From Planctomycetota bacterium (GTDB lineage Bacteria; Planctomycetota; Planctomycetia; Pirellulales; Lacipirellulaceae): a stretch of DNA of 39,331 nt. A model generated the notes under the pieces. It made no database searches. It was not told the DNA's origin and saw nothing but the letters and a program-made list of their open reading frames with translations. This document shows positions 33,262-39,331 of this stretch, piece after piece. Location of the stretch: the NCBI GenBank assembly GCA_022614705.1, contig JAKEIB010000323.1, forward strand, positions 1 through 39,331, in the 5' to 3' direction. Numbering within the stretch: the stretch's first letter is position 1; each line of letters begins with the position of its first letter. The position numbers and the translations under genes were made by a program.

Positions 33262-34779
33262 ATGAGTTCCAATTCGTCTGAGTCGCCAAACGTGGATCAA
33301 AGTCAGCTGGTTGTGGAAGCACCGTCGGCGGATCGTCCCAGCCAACGGATTCAGATTGGCTCGCAACGCGCGACCGCCGCGCCGCAGGAAGCCAAGGCCA
33401 AACCGGTGACGCCGGCCGCACCTGCCGCGCCGCCACCGAAAAAACGCGAGCCGAAGCATTACCCGCCGCCCAATATTCGCGATCAGCTCTCGCCGGAACT
33501 GGAACAGGAATACCAAGAAGCGCTAGGCGACGTTTCGCTGGACGCGCTGATGAATGAGGCGACTGCCGCCGACTCGGCGCTCGAACTGCTTTCGGAAGCA
33601 CGCGTTAGCGGCGTCGTGGCTCGTATTCACGGCGAAGACGTATTCGTTGACTTGTTTAGCAAGGAGCATGGAGCAGGGAGCGGGGTGTCCGAAGGTTCCG
33701 GCTCCGTGCTCCGTGCTCCTCGCTCCCTGCTTTATCAAGGCGTCGTGCCGCTACGCCAATTCGAACAGGCGCCGACTGAGGACGATGTCCTCGAGCTGCT
33801 CGTCGTGCGATTCGACGCCGACGAGGGGTTGTACGAACTGTCGCGTCCCACCGCGGCGGTCGACGTCGGCAATTGGGACGAGGTCAGCGAGGGCCAGATC
33901 ATTGAGGTCACCGTCACTGGCAGCAACAAGGGCGGCCTCGAGTGCCAGGTCGCCGGGATTCGCGGTTTCATCCCAATGGGCCAGGTTTCGATCTATCGCG
34001 TCGAGAATCCCGAGGAACTCGTTGGCCAGCGACTGGCCTGCGTCGTCACCGAAGCCAGCCGCGAGCGGCGGAACCTCGTGCTCAGTCACCGTGCCGTCAT
34101 GGAACGTGAGCGGAACGAATTGCGCGACAAGTTGCTCGCGGAATTGGCGCCGGGGCAAATTCGCGAGGGCATCGTGCGCAGCATGAAGGACTTCGGCGCG
34201 TTCGTCGATTTGGGCGGCGTCGACGGCCTCGCGCACGTCAGCCAGCTCAGTTGGGACCGCGTGAACCATCCGAGCGAAGTGCTCGAAGTCGGCCAGAAGA
34301 TCAAAGTCCGCATTGAAAAGTTCGACAAGGAAACCGGCAAGGTGAGCCTCTCCTACCGCGAGGTCGGAGCCAATCCGTGGCAGAACGTGGAATCGCAATT
34401 CCCGGTCGGTTCCCGCGCCACCGGCCCCGTTTCGCGGCTGATGGACTTTGGAGCGTTCGTGAAGCTCGCGCCCGGCGTCGAGGGGCTGATCCATATCTCC
34501 GAATTAGCGCACGGCCGCGTGTTTCGCGTCAGCGACGTGCTGAGCGCCGGCCAGGAAGTCGAAGTGAAGATTCTCTCCGTCGACGCCGAAAAGCAGCGCA
34601 TTAGCCTGTCGCTCAAGGCGCTAATGTCGCCGCCGGAAAAGCCGGGGCAGCAGAAAGTGGCGGACGAGGACATGCCGTTGCCGGCCGACGCGCCACAGCC
34701 ACCAAGAACGAAAGCGACGCACCTCAAGGGCGGGATCGGCGGCCCCTCAGGCGGCGAAAAGTTCGGCCTCAACTGGTAG
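33262..34779 (+). CDS. S1 RNA-binding domain protein (RpsA-like, four S1 domains)
   Basis: A 505-residue cytosolic protein. After a Pro/Ala-rich N-terminus (1-75) come four S1 (OB-fold) domains at about 112-195, 207-277, 297-366 and 381-453. The third and fourth have the best consensus: GIVRSMKDFGAFVDLGGVDG and GPVSRLMDFGAFVKLAPGVEG. It resembles planctomycete ribosomal protein S1 homologues, which bind mRNA on the 30S subunit; a general RNA-binding role is certain, ribosomal function likely. In the first S1 domain, residues 133-157 (SKEHGAGSGVSEGSGSVLRAPRSLL) come from a palindromic repeat in place of the usual short loop before QGVVPL. AAGGA precedes ATG 33262. A strong terminator follows. 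Confidence 0.88.
   Translation: MSSNSSESPNVDQSQLVVEAPSADRPSQRIQIGSQRATAAPQEAKAKPVTPAAPAAPPPKKREPKHYPPPNIRDQLSPELEQEYQEALGDVSLDALMNEATAADSALELLSEARVSGVVARIHGEDVFVDLFSKEHGAGSGVSEGSGSVLRAPRSLLYQGVVPLRQFEQAPTEDDVLELLVVRFDADEGLYELSRPTAAVDVGNWDEVSEGQIIEVTVTGSNKGGLECQVAGIRGFIPMGQVSIYRVENPEELVGQRLACVVTEASRERRNLVLSHRAVMERERNELRDKLLAELAPGQIREGIVRSMKDFGAFVDLGGVDGLAHVSQLSWDRVNHPSEVLEVGQKIKVRIEKFDKETGKVSLSYREVGANPWQNVESQFPVGSRATGPVSRLMDFGAFVKLAPGVEGLIHISELAHGRVFRVSDVLSAGQEVEVKILSVDAEKQRISLSLKALMSPPEKPGQQKVADEDMPLPADAPQPPRTKATHLKGGIGGPSGGEKFGLNW
33658..33731. repeat. Palindromic repeat inside the S1 protein gene (AGCAGGGAGC family)
   Basis: AGCAGGGAGCGGGG (33672-33685) pairs with CCTCGCTCCCTGCT (33718-33731) at 13 of 14 positions; AGCAAGGAGC (33658-33667) is a further related copy. 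The element is read in frame. The same family occurs at 38030-38088. Confidence 0.78.
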
Positions 34780-34805
34780 GTTGCGCTCGCGCCAGCGCAA
34801 AAAAC

Positions 34806-34841
34806 TAGCCCTGGGAAAACATCGCCAGGGCTAATTTGTTT
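34806..34841. terminator. Bidirectional intrinsic terminator
   Basis: TAGCCCTGG (34806-34814) and CCAGGGCTA (34825-34833) form a perfect nine-base stem with a ten-base loop. On the plus strand ATTTGTTT follows; on the minus strand GTTTTTT follows. It ends both the S1 gene and the convergent PEP-CTERM gene. Confidence 0.85.
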
Positions 34842-34864
34842 CAGCAGCAGTTTTCGGCAAGGAT

Positions 34865-35557
34865 TTACCTATGCCGGCGATATAGTGCCAAACCCACGAC
34901 AGACAAGCCGGCCAGCACCAGCGCGCTCGGCTCCGGAATTGGAACGGGGATTTGCCGCAAAGTGAACGTGCCAAGAGTACCAATTGGACTCAAGTCCGGC
35001 ACGTCGATGCGGACTGTGTATGTCTGAGCGCCGCTACCGTGAACTCCGCCGGAGAACAACAACGTGTCCGGATCGGGCGTACCAACCACCGGAAAAGCTC
35101 CGGAAACCGGCGGTGTATCGTAGGTCGGAAAATCGAAATCCAGACCATCGCCTGGAGCCGAGAGCACGAAACCGGCGCCGGTTCCGAAGCCGAGATACAT
35201 ATTGTACCCAATCCACGCAAGACCCGTGTTGTTATCGACAAATTCCGTGACCGAATACTCAGTGACGCTGGCGCTCGGCATGACTGTAAACACAAGGTCG
35301 ATGTAGCCGTTGAAATCAAATCGCTTGAGCGGAACAACGATGTTGTTGTCCGGCACCATCGGAGCAGGCACATTGTCGTTGCCTGGGGTCAACGTGATAA
35401 TCGCGGGGACTGCAACGAAGCCCAACCCTGGGCCGCTCGCTACAGGCGCTGGCACCGGAATAATAGTGCCGGCCGACACAGAGCCAATTCGCGAGAAGTT
35501 AAGAACGGCAGCTGCAATTGCAGCACCAATGAAAACGCTCTTATGAAGTTTCATCAT
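34865..35557 (-). CDS. PEP-CTERM sorting domain protein
   Basis: A 230-residue exported protein. ATG 35557 is chosen because AAGG lies six bases upstream; the second codon is also Met. A signal peptide is visible (VFIGAAIAAAVLNFSRIGSVSAG). The C-terminus is a complete PEP-CTERM signal: IPEPSALVLAGLSVVGLALYRRHR, with the PEP motif, a membrane helix and a basic end. Proteins of this kind are cut by an exosortase and are exported, commonly together with extracellular polysaccharide. The mature part is rich in Pro, Gly, Asp and Thr and lacks an enzyme motif. It is convergent with the S1 gene. Confidence 0.85.
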   Translation of the reverse strand: MMKLHKSVFIGAAIAAAVLNFSRIGSVSAGTIIPVPAPVASGPGLGFVAVPAIITLTPGNDNVPAPMVPDNNIVVPLKRFDFNGYIDLVFTVMPSASVTEYSVTEFVDNNTGLAWIGYNMYLGFGTGAGFVLSAPGDGLDFDFPTYDTPPVSGAFPVVGTPDPDTLLFSGGVHGSGAQTYTVRIDVPDLSPIGTLGTFTLRQIPVPIPEPSALVLAGLSVVGLALYRRHR

Positions 35558-35936
35558 GAGCACCTTCAATTCAGTAACTGCCTAACGCGGCGACTAGCCC
35601 GTGAGCGCATAATTCTCTAACATGCGGAATCTCGACTTGGCAGAAAACGCCACGCAGGCACCTCCGCCTCCAGGCGATATTAATCCAGTCCATAATTTAT
35701 ATGCTCCCAAGCCGCAAAGCAACGATTTTTTTAAAAAAAACCATCAGAAACTCAAATTTAGACGTTTTGACACGGCTGCTTGGCAGCCTTTGCCACTATA
35801 GGGTTAGGCCAATACCTTCCGACGGATCGCAAACCGAACGTAATGCGACAAAAAGCGTCAGGTGAGTTATTAGTGGTTTTGGGGTATTGGCATAGGCTGT
35901 GGTTTGGGGCGCACTCCATAAGTTGTTTGGTAGTCC
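35558..35936. other. Intergenic region upstream of thrS
   Basis: A 379-base divergent gap. It has a marked T7A8 tract near 35725-35740, which would be a bent or UP-element-like sequence, and TTGACA at 35767-35772 with CTATAG at 35796, but the spacing of about 23 bases is too long for a normal sigma-70 promoter. No T-box motif or gene was recognised. Confidence 0.4.
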
Positions 35937-37943
35937 ATGCTTACTGTTATTCTGCCTGACGGAAGTCGAAAGCAATTCGAAAACAGCGTTTCGCCCTACG
36001 ATGTGGCGGCCGGAATTGGCCCCGGTTTGGCCAAGGCGGCCGTGCTGGCCGAGGTCGACGGCCAGCAGGTGGATCTGCACGCGCCTCTACCCAAAAACGG
36101 TGAGGTCCGCCTCCGCCTGCTCACCAAAAAGGACCCCAAAACGCTGGCCGTCATGCGGCACAGCGCTGCCCACGTCATGGCCCAGGCCGTGATGCGGCTC
36201 TACGATGGCGTGCAACTTGCCTTCGGTCCCACGACCGCCACCGGCTTCTACTACGACTTTGCCCTGCCGCACGCGCTTTCCGAAGACGACTTCCCGCGCA
36301 TCGAAGCCGAGATGCAGAAGATCGTCAAAGCGGACGAACGCTTTGAGCGCCTCGAGGTGTCGCGCGACGAAGCCATCAAGCTTTGCCAGGAGCTCGGCCA
36401 GGAGTTTAAGGTCGAGCACATCGAGACCGGACTTGCCGATGAGAAGTCGCTGTCGTTCTACCGACAGGGAGAATTCATTGACCTGTGTCGCGGCAAACAC
36501 ATCCCGAGCACCGGCCACATCGGGAGCGCGTTCAAGCTGCTCTCGGTGGCCGGCGCTTACTGGAAGGGCGATGCCTCTCGCCAGCAGCTTCAGCGAGTTT
36601 ACGCCACCGCGTTCTTCGACAAAAAAGAACTCGACGCCCATCTTGAGCAGCTTGCGGAAGCCAAGCGGCGCGATCACCGCGTGCTCGGCAAGCAGCTCGA
36701 GCTGTTCACCATCAGTCAAACCGTTGGCTCCGGTCTTATCCTCTGGCTGCCCAGAGGCGCGATCGTTCGACAAACCCTCGAAGATTACATCAAAACGCAG
36801 CTCCGAACTCGCGGCTACGAGGCCGTTTACACACCGCACATCGGCCGCGTGGAGCTGTACCAGATCTCGGGCCACTTCCCCTATTACAGCGATAGCCAGT
36901 TTCCGCCGATCGAATTTAAAGACGGCGAGCGTTTCCTGCTCAAGCCGATGAACTGCCCGCACCACATCATGATCTATCAGGCCAAGCCGCGCAGCTATCG
37001 CGACTTGCCCGTGCGGCTCGCCGAGTTCGGCACCGTGTACCGCTTCGAGCAATCGGGCGAGCTTTCCGGCATGACCCGCGTCCGGGGCTTTACCCAGGAC
37101 GATGCCCACATCTTTTGCACCGAGGAGCAAGTCGCAGGCGAGTTCCGCAACTGCCTGGAAATGACCCAAACCGTGCTGGCAGCCTTGGGCATGAACGACT
37201 ACCGCGTGCGGCTCGGCTTCCGCGACCCCAACAGCGACAAGTACGTCGGAGACAATTCCGTGTGGGATCGGGCAGAGGCGGCGATCAAATCAGTGTGCGA
37301 ATCGATGAACCTGCCGGCGACCATCGAGCTAGGCGAGGCCGCGTTCTATGGCCCCAAGGCCGATTTCGTCATCACCGATTGCATTGGCCGCGAGTGGCAG
37401 CTTGGCACCGTGCAGCTCGACTACAACCTGCCGAGCAAACAGCGCTTCGGCCTGGAATATATCGGCGCCGACAACCACCCGCACCAGCTGGTGATGATCC
37501 ACCGCGCCCCGCTCGGTTCGTTGGAGCGCTTTATCGGCGTACTGATCGAGCATTTTGCCGGCGCGTTTCCGCTGTGGCTCGCACCTGAGCAAGTCCGCGT
37601 CCTTACCGTCAGCGAGAAGTCCGACGCCTACGGCCGAGAGGTCGAACAGCGGCTAGCTGCCGCCGGCCTGCGGGTCACCGGCGACTATCGGGGGGCGAAA
37701 CTGAACGCTAAAATCCGCGACGGTCAGGTGCAATTGATCCCGTACATGTTTGTCGTCGGCGAGAAAGACCGTGAGAATGGTACAGTTTCGGTGCGCGATC
37801 GGTTGGACGGCGACCTCGGTCCGATGCCACTGGACGCTGCTATCGCCAAACTCCGGGCCGAGATCGACGCCAAGACCGTCCGCCAGGTCGCGGCCCGTCA
37901 ACCCGCCGCACAACCGGACCGCAACACCCAAAACGAGTATTAA
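35937..37943 (+). CDS. thrS: Threonine-tRNA ligase
   Basis: A 668-residue class II aminoacyl-tRNA synthetase that attaches threonine to tRNA-Thr. Domains in order: TGS (1-62, LTVILPDGSRKQF), the editing SAD domain with HxxxH (H75-H79) and DLCRGKH (C184, H188), the catalytic core (about 250-540) with MNCPHH (C340, zinc ligand), RVRGFTQDDAHIFC (H391) and the class II motif 3 region, and the C-terminal anticodon-binding domain (about 560-650). Length is normal. It starts the cluster thrS-infC-rpmI-rplT seen in many bacteria. The ribosome binding site is weak (GGTAG). Confidence 0.97.
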   Translation: MLTVILPDGSRKQFENSVSPYDVAAGIGPGLAKAAVLAEVDGQQVDLHAPLPKNGEVRLRLLTKKDPKTLAVMRHSAAHVMAQAVMRLYDGVQLAFGPTTATGFYYDFALPHALSEDDFPRIEAEMQKIVKADERFERLEVSRDEAIKLCQELGQEFKVEHIETGLADEKSLSFYRQGEFIDLCRGKHIPSTGHIGSAFKLLSVAGAYWKGDASRQQLQRVYATAFFDKKELDAHLEQLAEAKRRDHRVLGKQLELFTISQTVGSGLILWLPRGAIVRQTLEDYIKTQLRTRGYEAVYTPHIGRVELYQISGHFPYYSDSQFPPIEFKDGERFLLKPMNCPHHIMIYQAKPRSYRDLPVRLAEFGTVYRFEQSGELSGMTRVRGFTQDDAHIFCTEEQVAGEFRNCLEMTQTVLAALGMNDYRVRLGFRDPNSDKYVGDNSVWDRAEAAIKSVCESMNLPATIELGEAAFYGPKADFVITDCIGREWQLGTVQLDYNLPSKQRFGLEYIGADNHPHQLVMIHRAPLGSLERFIGVLIEHFAGAFPLWLAPEQVRVLTVSEKSDAYGREVEQRLAAAGLRVTGDYRGAKLNAKIRDGQVQLIPYMFVVGEKDRENGTVSVRDRLDGDLGPMPLDAAIAKLRAEIDAKTVRQVAARQPAAQPDRNTQNEY

Positions 37944-38029
37944 GATTCGAGGAGAGATGGAAAATCTCCCCGCTTCTGTTGACGAACCGGCCCGGCGCAG
38001 ACAAGATTTTTATGAGCAGGGGGGCTTGG

Positions 38030-38088
38030 AGCAAGGAGCAGTGAGTAAATCGGTTTGACTCCGTGCCCCATGCTCCCCGCTCCTTGCT
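38030..38088. repeat. Palindromic repeat between thrS and infC (AGCAAGGAGC family)
   Basis: AGCAAGGAGCAGTGAG (38030-38045) pairs with CTCCCCGCTCCTTGCT (38073-38088) at 14 of 16 positions. Same family as the element in the S1 gene at 33658-33731. It lies 14 bases before the infC ribosome binding site. Confidence 0.7.
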
Positions 38089-38102
38089 ACCACTAACCCC
38101 AT

Positions 38103-38118
38103 AGGAGACCTTGCCATC
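38103..38118 (+). promoter_or_regulatory. Ribosome binding site that decides the infC start (ATC)
   Basis: AGGAG (38103-38107) is eight bases before the in-frame codon ATC 38116-38118. There is no ATG, GTG or TTG in frame at an acceptable distance. This supports a non-canonical start codon. Confidence 0.7.
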
Positions 38119-38625
38119 ACCGTCGATCGTAAAGCTCAGCGGATCAATGAGCAGATCCGCATCTCACCCGTCCGCGTCATCGGAGCGGAGGGCGAAGTTC
38201 TAGGCGTCATCGAAACGATTGAAGCCTTGCAGCGTGCCCGTGAAGCCGGATTGGACCTTGTGGAAGTAGCCCCGCAGGAGAAGCCGCCCGTTTGCCGCAT
38301 CATGGATTACGGCAAATTCAAGTACCAGCAAAAGAAGCGGCAGCACAAGGGCCACACGCACCACAGTAGGAACAAAGAGCTCCGGCTGCGCCCAAAAATC
38401 GGCGACCACGACCTCATAACCAAGGTCAACCGGGCCAAAGAGTTCCTCGGCCAGAAAGACAAGGTGATTTTCTCGGTCATCTTCCGCGGCCGCGAAAACG
38501 CCCACGTCGACGAAGGCTACAAGCTGGTCGAGCGGCTGACCAAGGAGCTGGAGCCGGTCGCCAAGCTCGAACAGTCCCCACAAATGCACGGCCGCCGGAT
38601 CGTTGTGATCTTCGCGCCGAAGTAA
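38116..38625 (+). CDS. infC: Translation initiation factor IF-3 (rare ATC start)
   Basis: A 169-residue IF-3, which binds the 30S subunit, blocks early joining of the 50S subunit and checks start codon choice. The N-domain (RINEQIRISPVRVIGAEGEVLG, then EALQRAREAGLDLVEVAPQE), the KPPVCRIMDYGKFKYQQKK block, and the C-domain (LRPKIGDHDLITKVNRAKEFL, VIFRGRENAH, VKLEQSPQMHGRR..VIFAPK) are all complete. The family-usual N-terminus is reached only from ATC 38116. infC in Escherichia coli starts with AUU, and IF-3 limits its own synthesis by rejecting such codons; the same autoregulation is inferred here. Downstream are rpmI and rplT. Confidence 0.93.
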   Translation: MTVDRKAQRINEQIRISPVRVIGAEGEVLGVIETIEALQRAREAGLDLVEVAPQEKPPVCRIMDYGKFKYQQKKRQHKGHTHHSRNKELRLRPKIGDHDLITKVNRAKEFLGQKDKVIFSVIFRGRENAHVDEGYKLVERLTKELEPVAKLEQSPQMHGRRIVVIFAPK

Positions 38626-38691
38626 GCCCCCTTTTCTCGGCCGCCCTTGGGCAGTAGGATATAGGGTTCTCGCATATTCGAGGTCCCATCC

Positions 38692-38895
38692 ATGCCCAAG
38701 CAAAAGACTCACAAAGGCACCAAGAAACGCTTCCGCGTGACGGCCACCGGGAAGATCAAGCACCGCTCGGCCGGGACGAGCCACCTGGCCGCCCGCAAGA
38801 ACCAGAAGCGCATCCGCAAACTGCGCGGCACCGATACACTCGGCGCCGGCATGGGCAAGGCCATCAAGAAAGCCCTCGCGGGAAATAGTTACTGA
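38692..38895 (+). CDS. rpmI: 50S ribosomal protein L35
   Basis: A 67-residue basic protein with the L35 pattern: MPKQKTHKGTKKRFRVTATGKIKHR, then the HLAARKNQKRIRKLRG block. GAGG lies ten bases upstream of ATG 38692. It follows infC by 66 bases and precedes rplT. A palindromic repeat begins directly after its stop codon. Confidence 0.96.
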   Translation: MPKQKTHKGTKKRFRVTATGKIKHRSAGTSHLAARKNQKRIRKLRGTDTLGAGMGKAIKKALAGNSY

Positions 38896-38964
38896 GTAGG
38901 TTAGGCTTTCCAGCCTGACCCGATTCGAGCGCGTTCAAGTGCCAGGCTAGAAAGCCTAACCTAC
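38896..38964. repeat. Palindromic repeat between rpmI and rplT (GTAGGTTAGGCTTTC family)
   Basis: Arms of 22 bases at 38896-38917 and 38943-38964 differ at one position around a 25-base loop. The first base follows directly on the rpmI stop codon. No T tract on the plus strand, so read-through into rplT is likely. Confidence 0.8.
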
Positions 38965-39060
38965 AAATCACATACAAGCCCGCCGGGCACGAATAACTCC
39001 CAACGCTCTTTTCAGCTGCGGGGGCCTGGGCGCGCAAGCTAACGACGAAGGGTTCCTTCA

Positions 39061-39331
39061 ATGCGAACCACGATCGGCGCCGCACGTCGGCGCAAGAAGA
39101 ATCGGCTTTTCCAAAAAGCCAAAGGCTATACCGGCGGACGCCGCCGCCTGCTGCGGAGCATGAAAGAAACGCTCCTGCGGGCCGAGGCGTTTGCCTTCCG
39201 CGACCGTCGCTCCCGCAAGCGCGAATTCCGCAAGCTGTGGATCATCCGCATCAACGCGGCCTGCCGTGAGCGCGGCCTCAAATACAGCGAGTTCATCAAC
39301 GGCCTCAACAAAGCCAAGATTGAGCTCGACC
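39061..39331 (+). CDS. rplT: 50S ribosomal protein L20, 5' part (runs off right edge)
   Basis: Ninety codons of L20 are seen, of about 117 usual. The start MRTTIGAARRRKKNRLFQKAKGY and the later blocks AFAFRDRRSRKREFRKLWI and RINAACRERGLKYSEFINGL match the family. AAGG lies eleven bases upstream of ATG 39061. L20 is an early 23S rRNA-binding assembly protein and in other bacteria a regulator of the rpmI-rplT transcript. The 165-base gap after rpmI, which holds a palindromic repeat, is larger than usual for this cluster. Confidence 0.95.
   Translation, partial: MRTTIGAARRRKKNRLFQKAKGYTGGRRRLLRSMKETLLRAEAFAFRDRRSRKREFRKLWIIRINAACRERGLKYSEFINGLNKAKIELD

Noticed and set aside
34783..34798. TTGCGCT/AGCGCAA hairpin after the S1 gene
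   Set aside because: Followed by A, not T, on the plus strand; the stronger terminator lies directly downstream.
35767..35801. TTGACA ... CTATAG as a thrS promoter
   Set aside because: Spacing of about 23 bases is too long for sigma-70; kept only as a remark.

Overview
The window looks like chromosomal DNA of a planctomycete (Planctomycetota, probably Pirellulales-like). GC content is high. Several gene types fit that group: a secreted protein of the planctomycete LolA-like type (7582-8523), a PEP-CTERM protein, an H4MPT-linked formyltransferase (fhcD), a Uma2 nuclease, Arg/Gly/Ser-rich secreted proteins and a long carboxypeptidase-regulatory/thioredoxin fusion. Many different palindromic repeats lie between and even inside genes. 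No rRNA, tRNA, CRISPR array or complete insertion sequence was seen.

Layout. 1-8.5 kb: the 5' part of a repeat-rich secreted protein (minus strand, runs off the left edge), a MarR regulator with a candidate operator, a MITE-like element, a Uma2 nuclease, an SLC13-type permease with two RCK_C domains, and three exported proteins. 8.6-9.9 kb: a GT4 glycosyltransferase. 10.5-16.2 kb: an accessory defence-like island with a nuclease-methyltransferase fusion, a PLD-family restriction nuclease, two orphan copies of a methyltransferase C-terminal tail on either side of a DUF2513 gene, then a DUF6883 gene and two DUF4926 genes. 16.5-25.3 kb: Ppx/GppA phosphatase, DUF456 membrane protein, a pyruvate/indolepyruvate-type decarboxylase, a di-haem peroxidase-like protein, a CPA2 antiporter and a secreted protein. 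25.4-31.3 kb (minus): a thioredoxin fusion overlapping mtnA, an unknown membrane protein and alanine dehydrogenase. 31.5-34.8 kb: small membrane proteins, fhcD and a four-S1-domain RNA-binding protein. 34.9-39.3 kb: a PEP-CTERM protein and the translation cluster thrS-infC-rpmI-rplT, cut off in rplT by the right edge.

The strongest unusual signal is the repeats. At least fifteen palindromic elements of several unrelated sequence families lie between genes. They often touch or supply a stop codon (marR, the glycosyltransferase, the peroxidase, rpmI) or a start region (fhcD, ppx). Four palindromes are inside protein-coding sequence in frame: in the S1 protein, in mtnA, in fhcD and in one copy of the methyltransferase tail. 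For the last, an uninterrupted paralogous copy lies 0.5 kb away and allows direct comparison. This resembles the Rickettsia palindromic elements, but the sequences are unrelated and several families seem to be involved.

Other points: infC appears to start at the rare codon ATC behind a good ribosome binding site, as in the autoregulated infC genes of other bacteria. The restriction island joins a fused PD-(D/E)XK-methyltransferase with a separate PLD nuclease four bases downstream.
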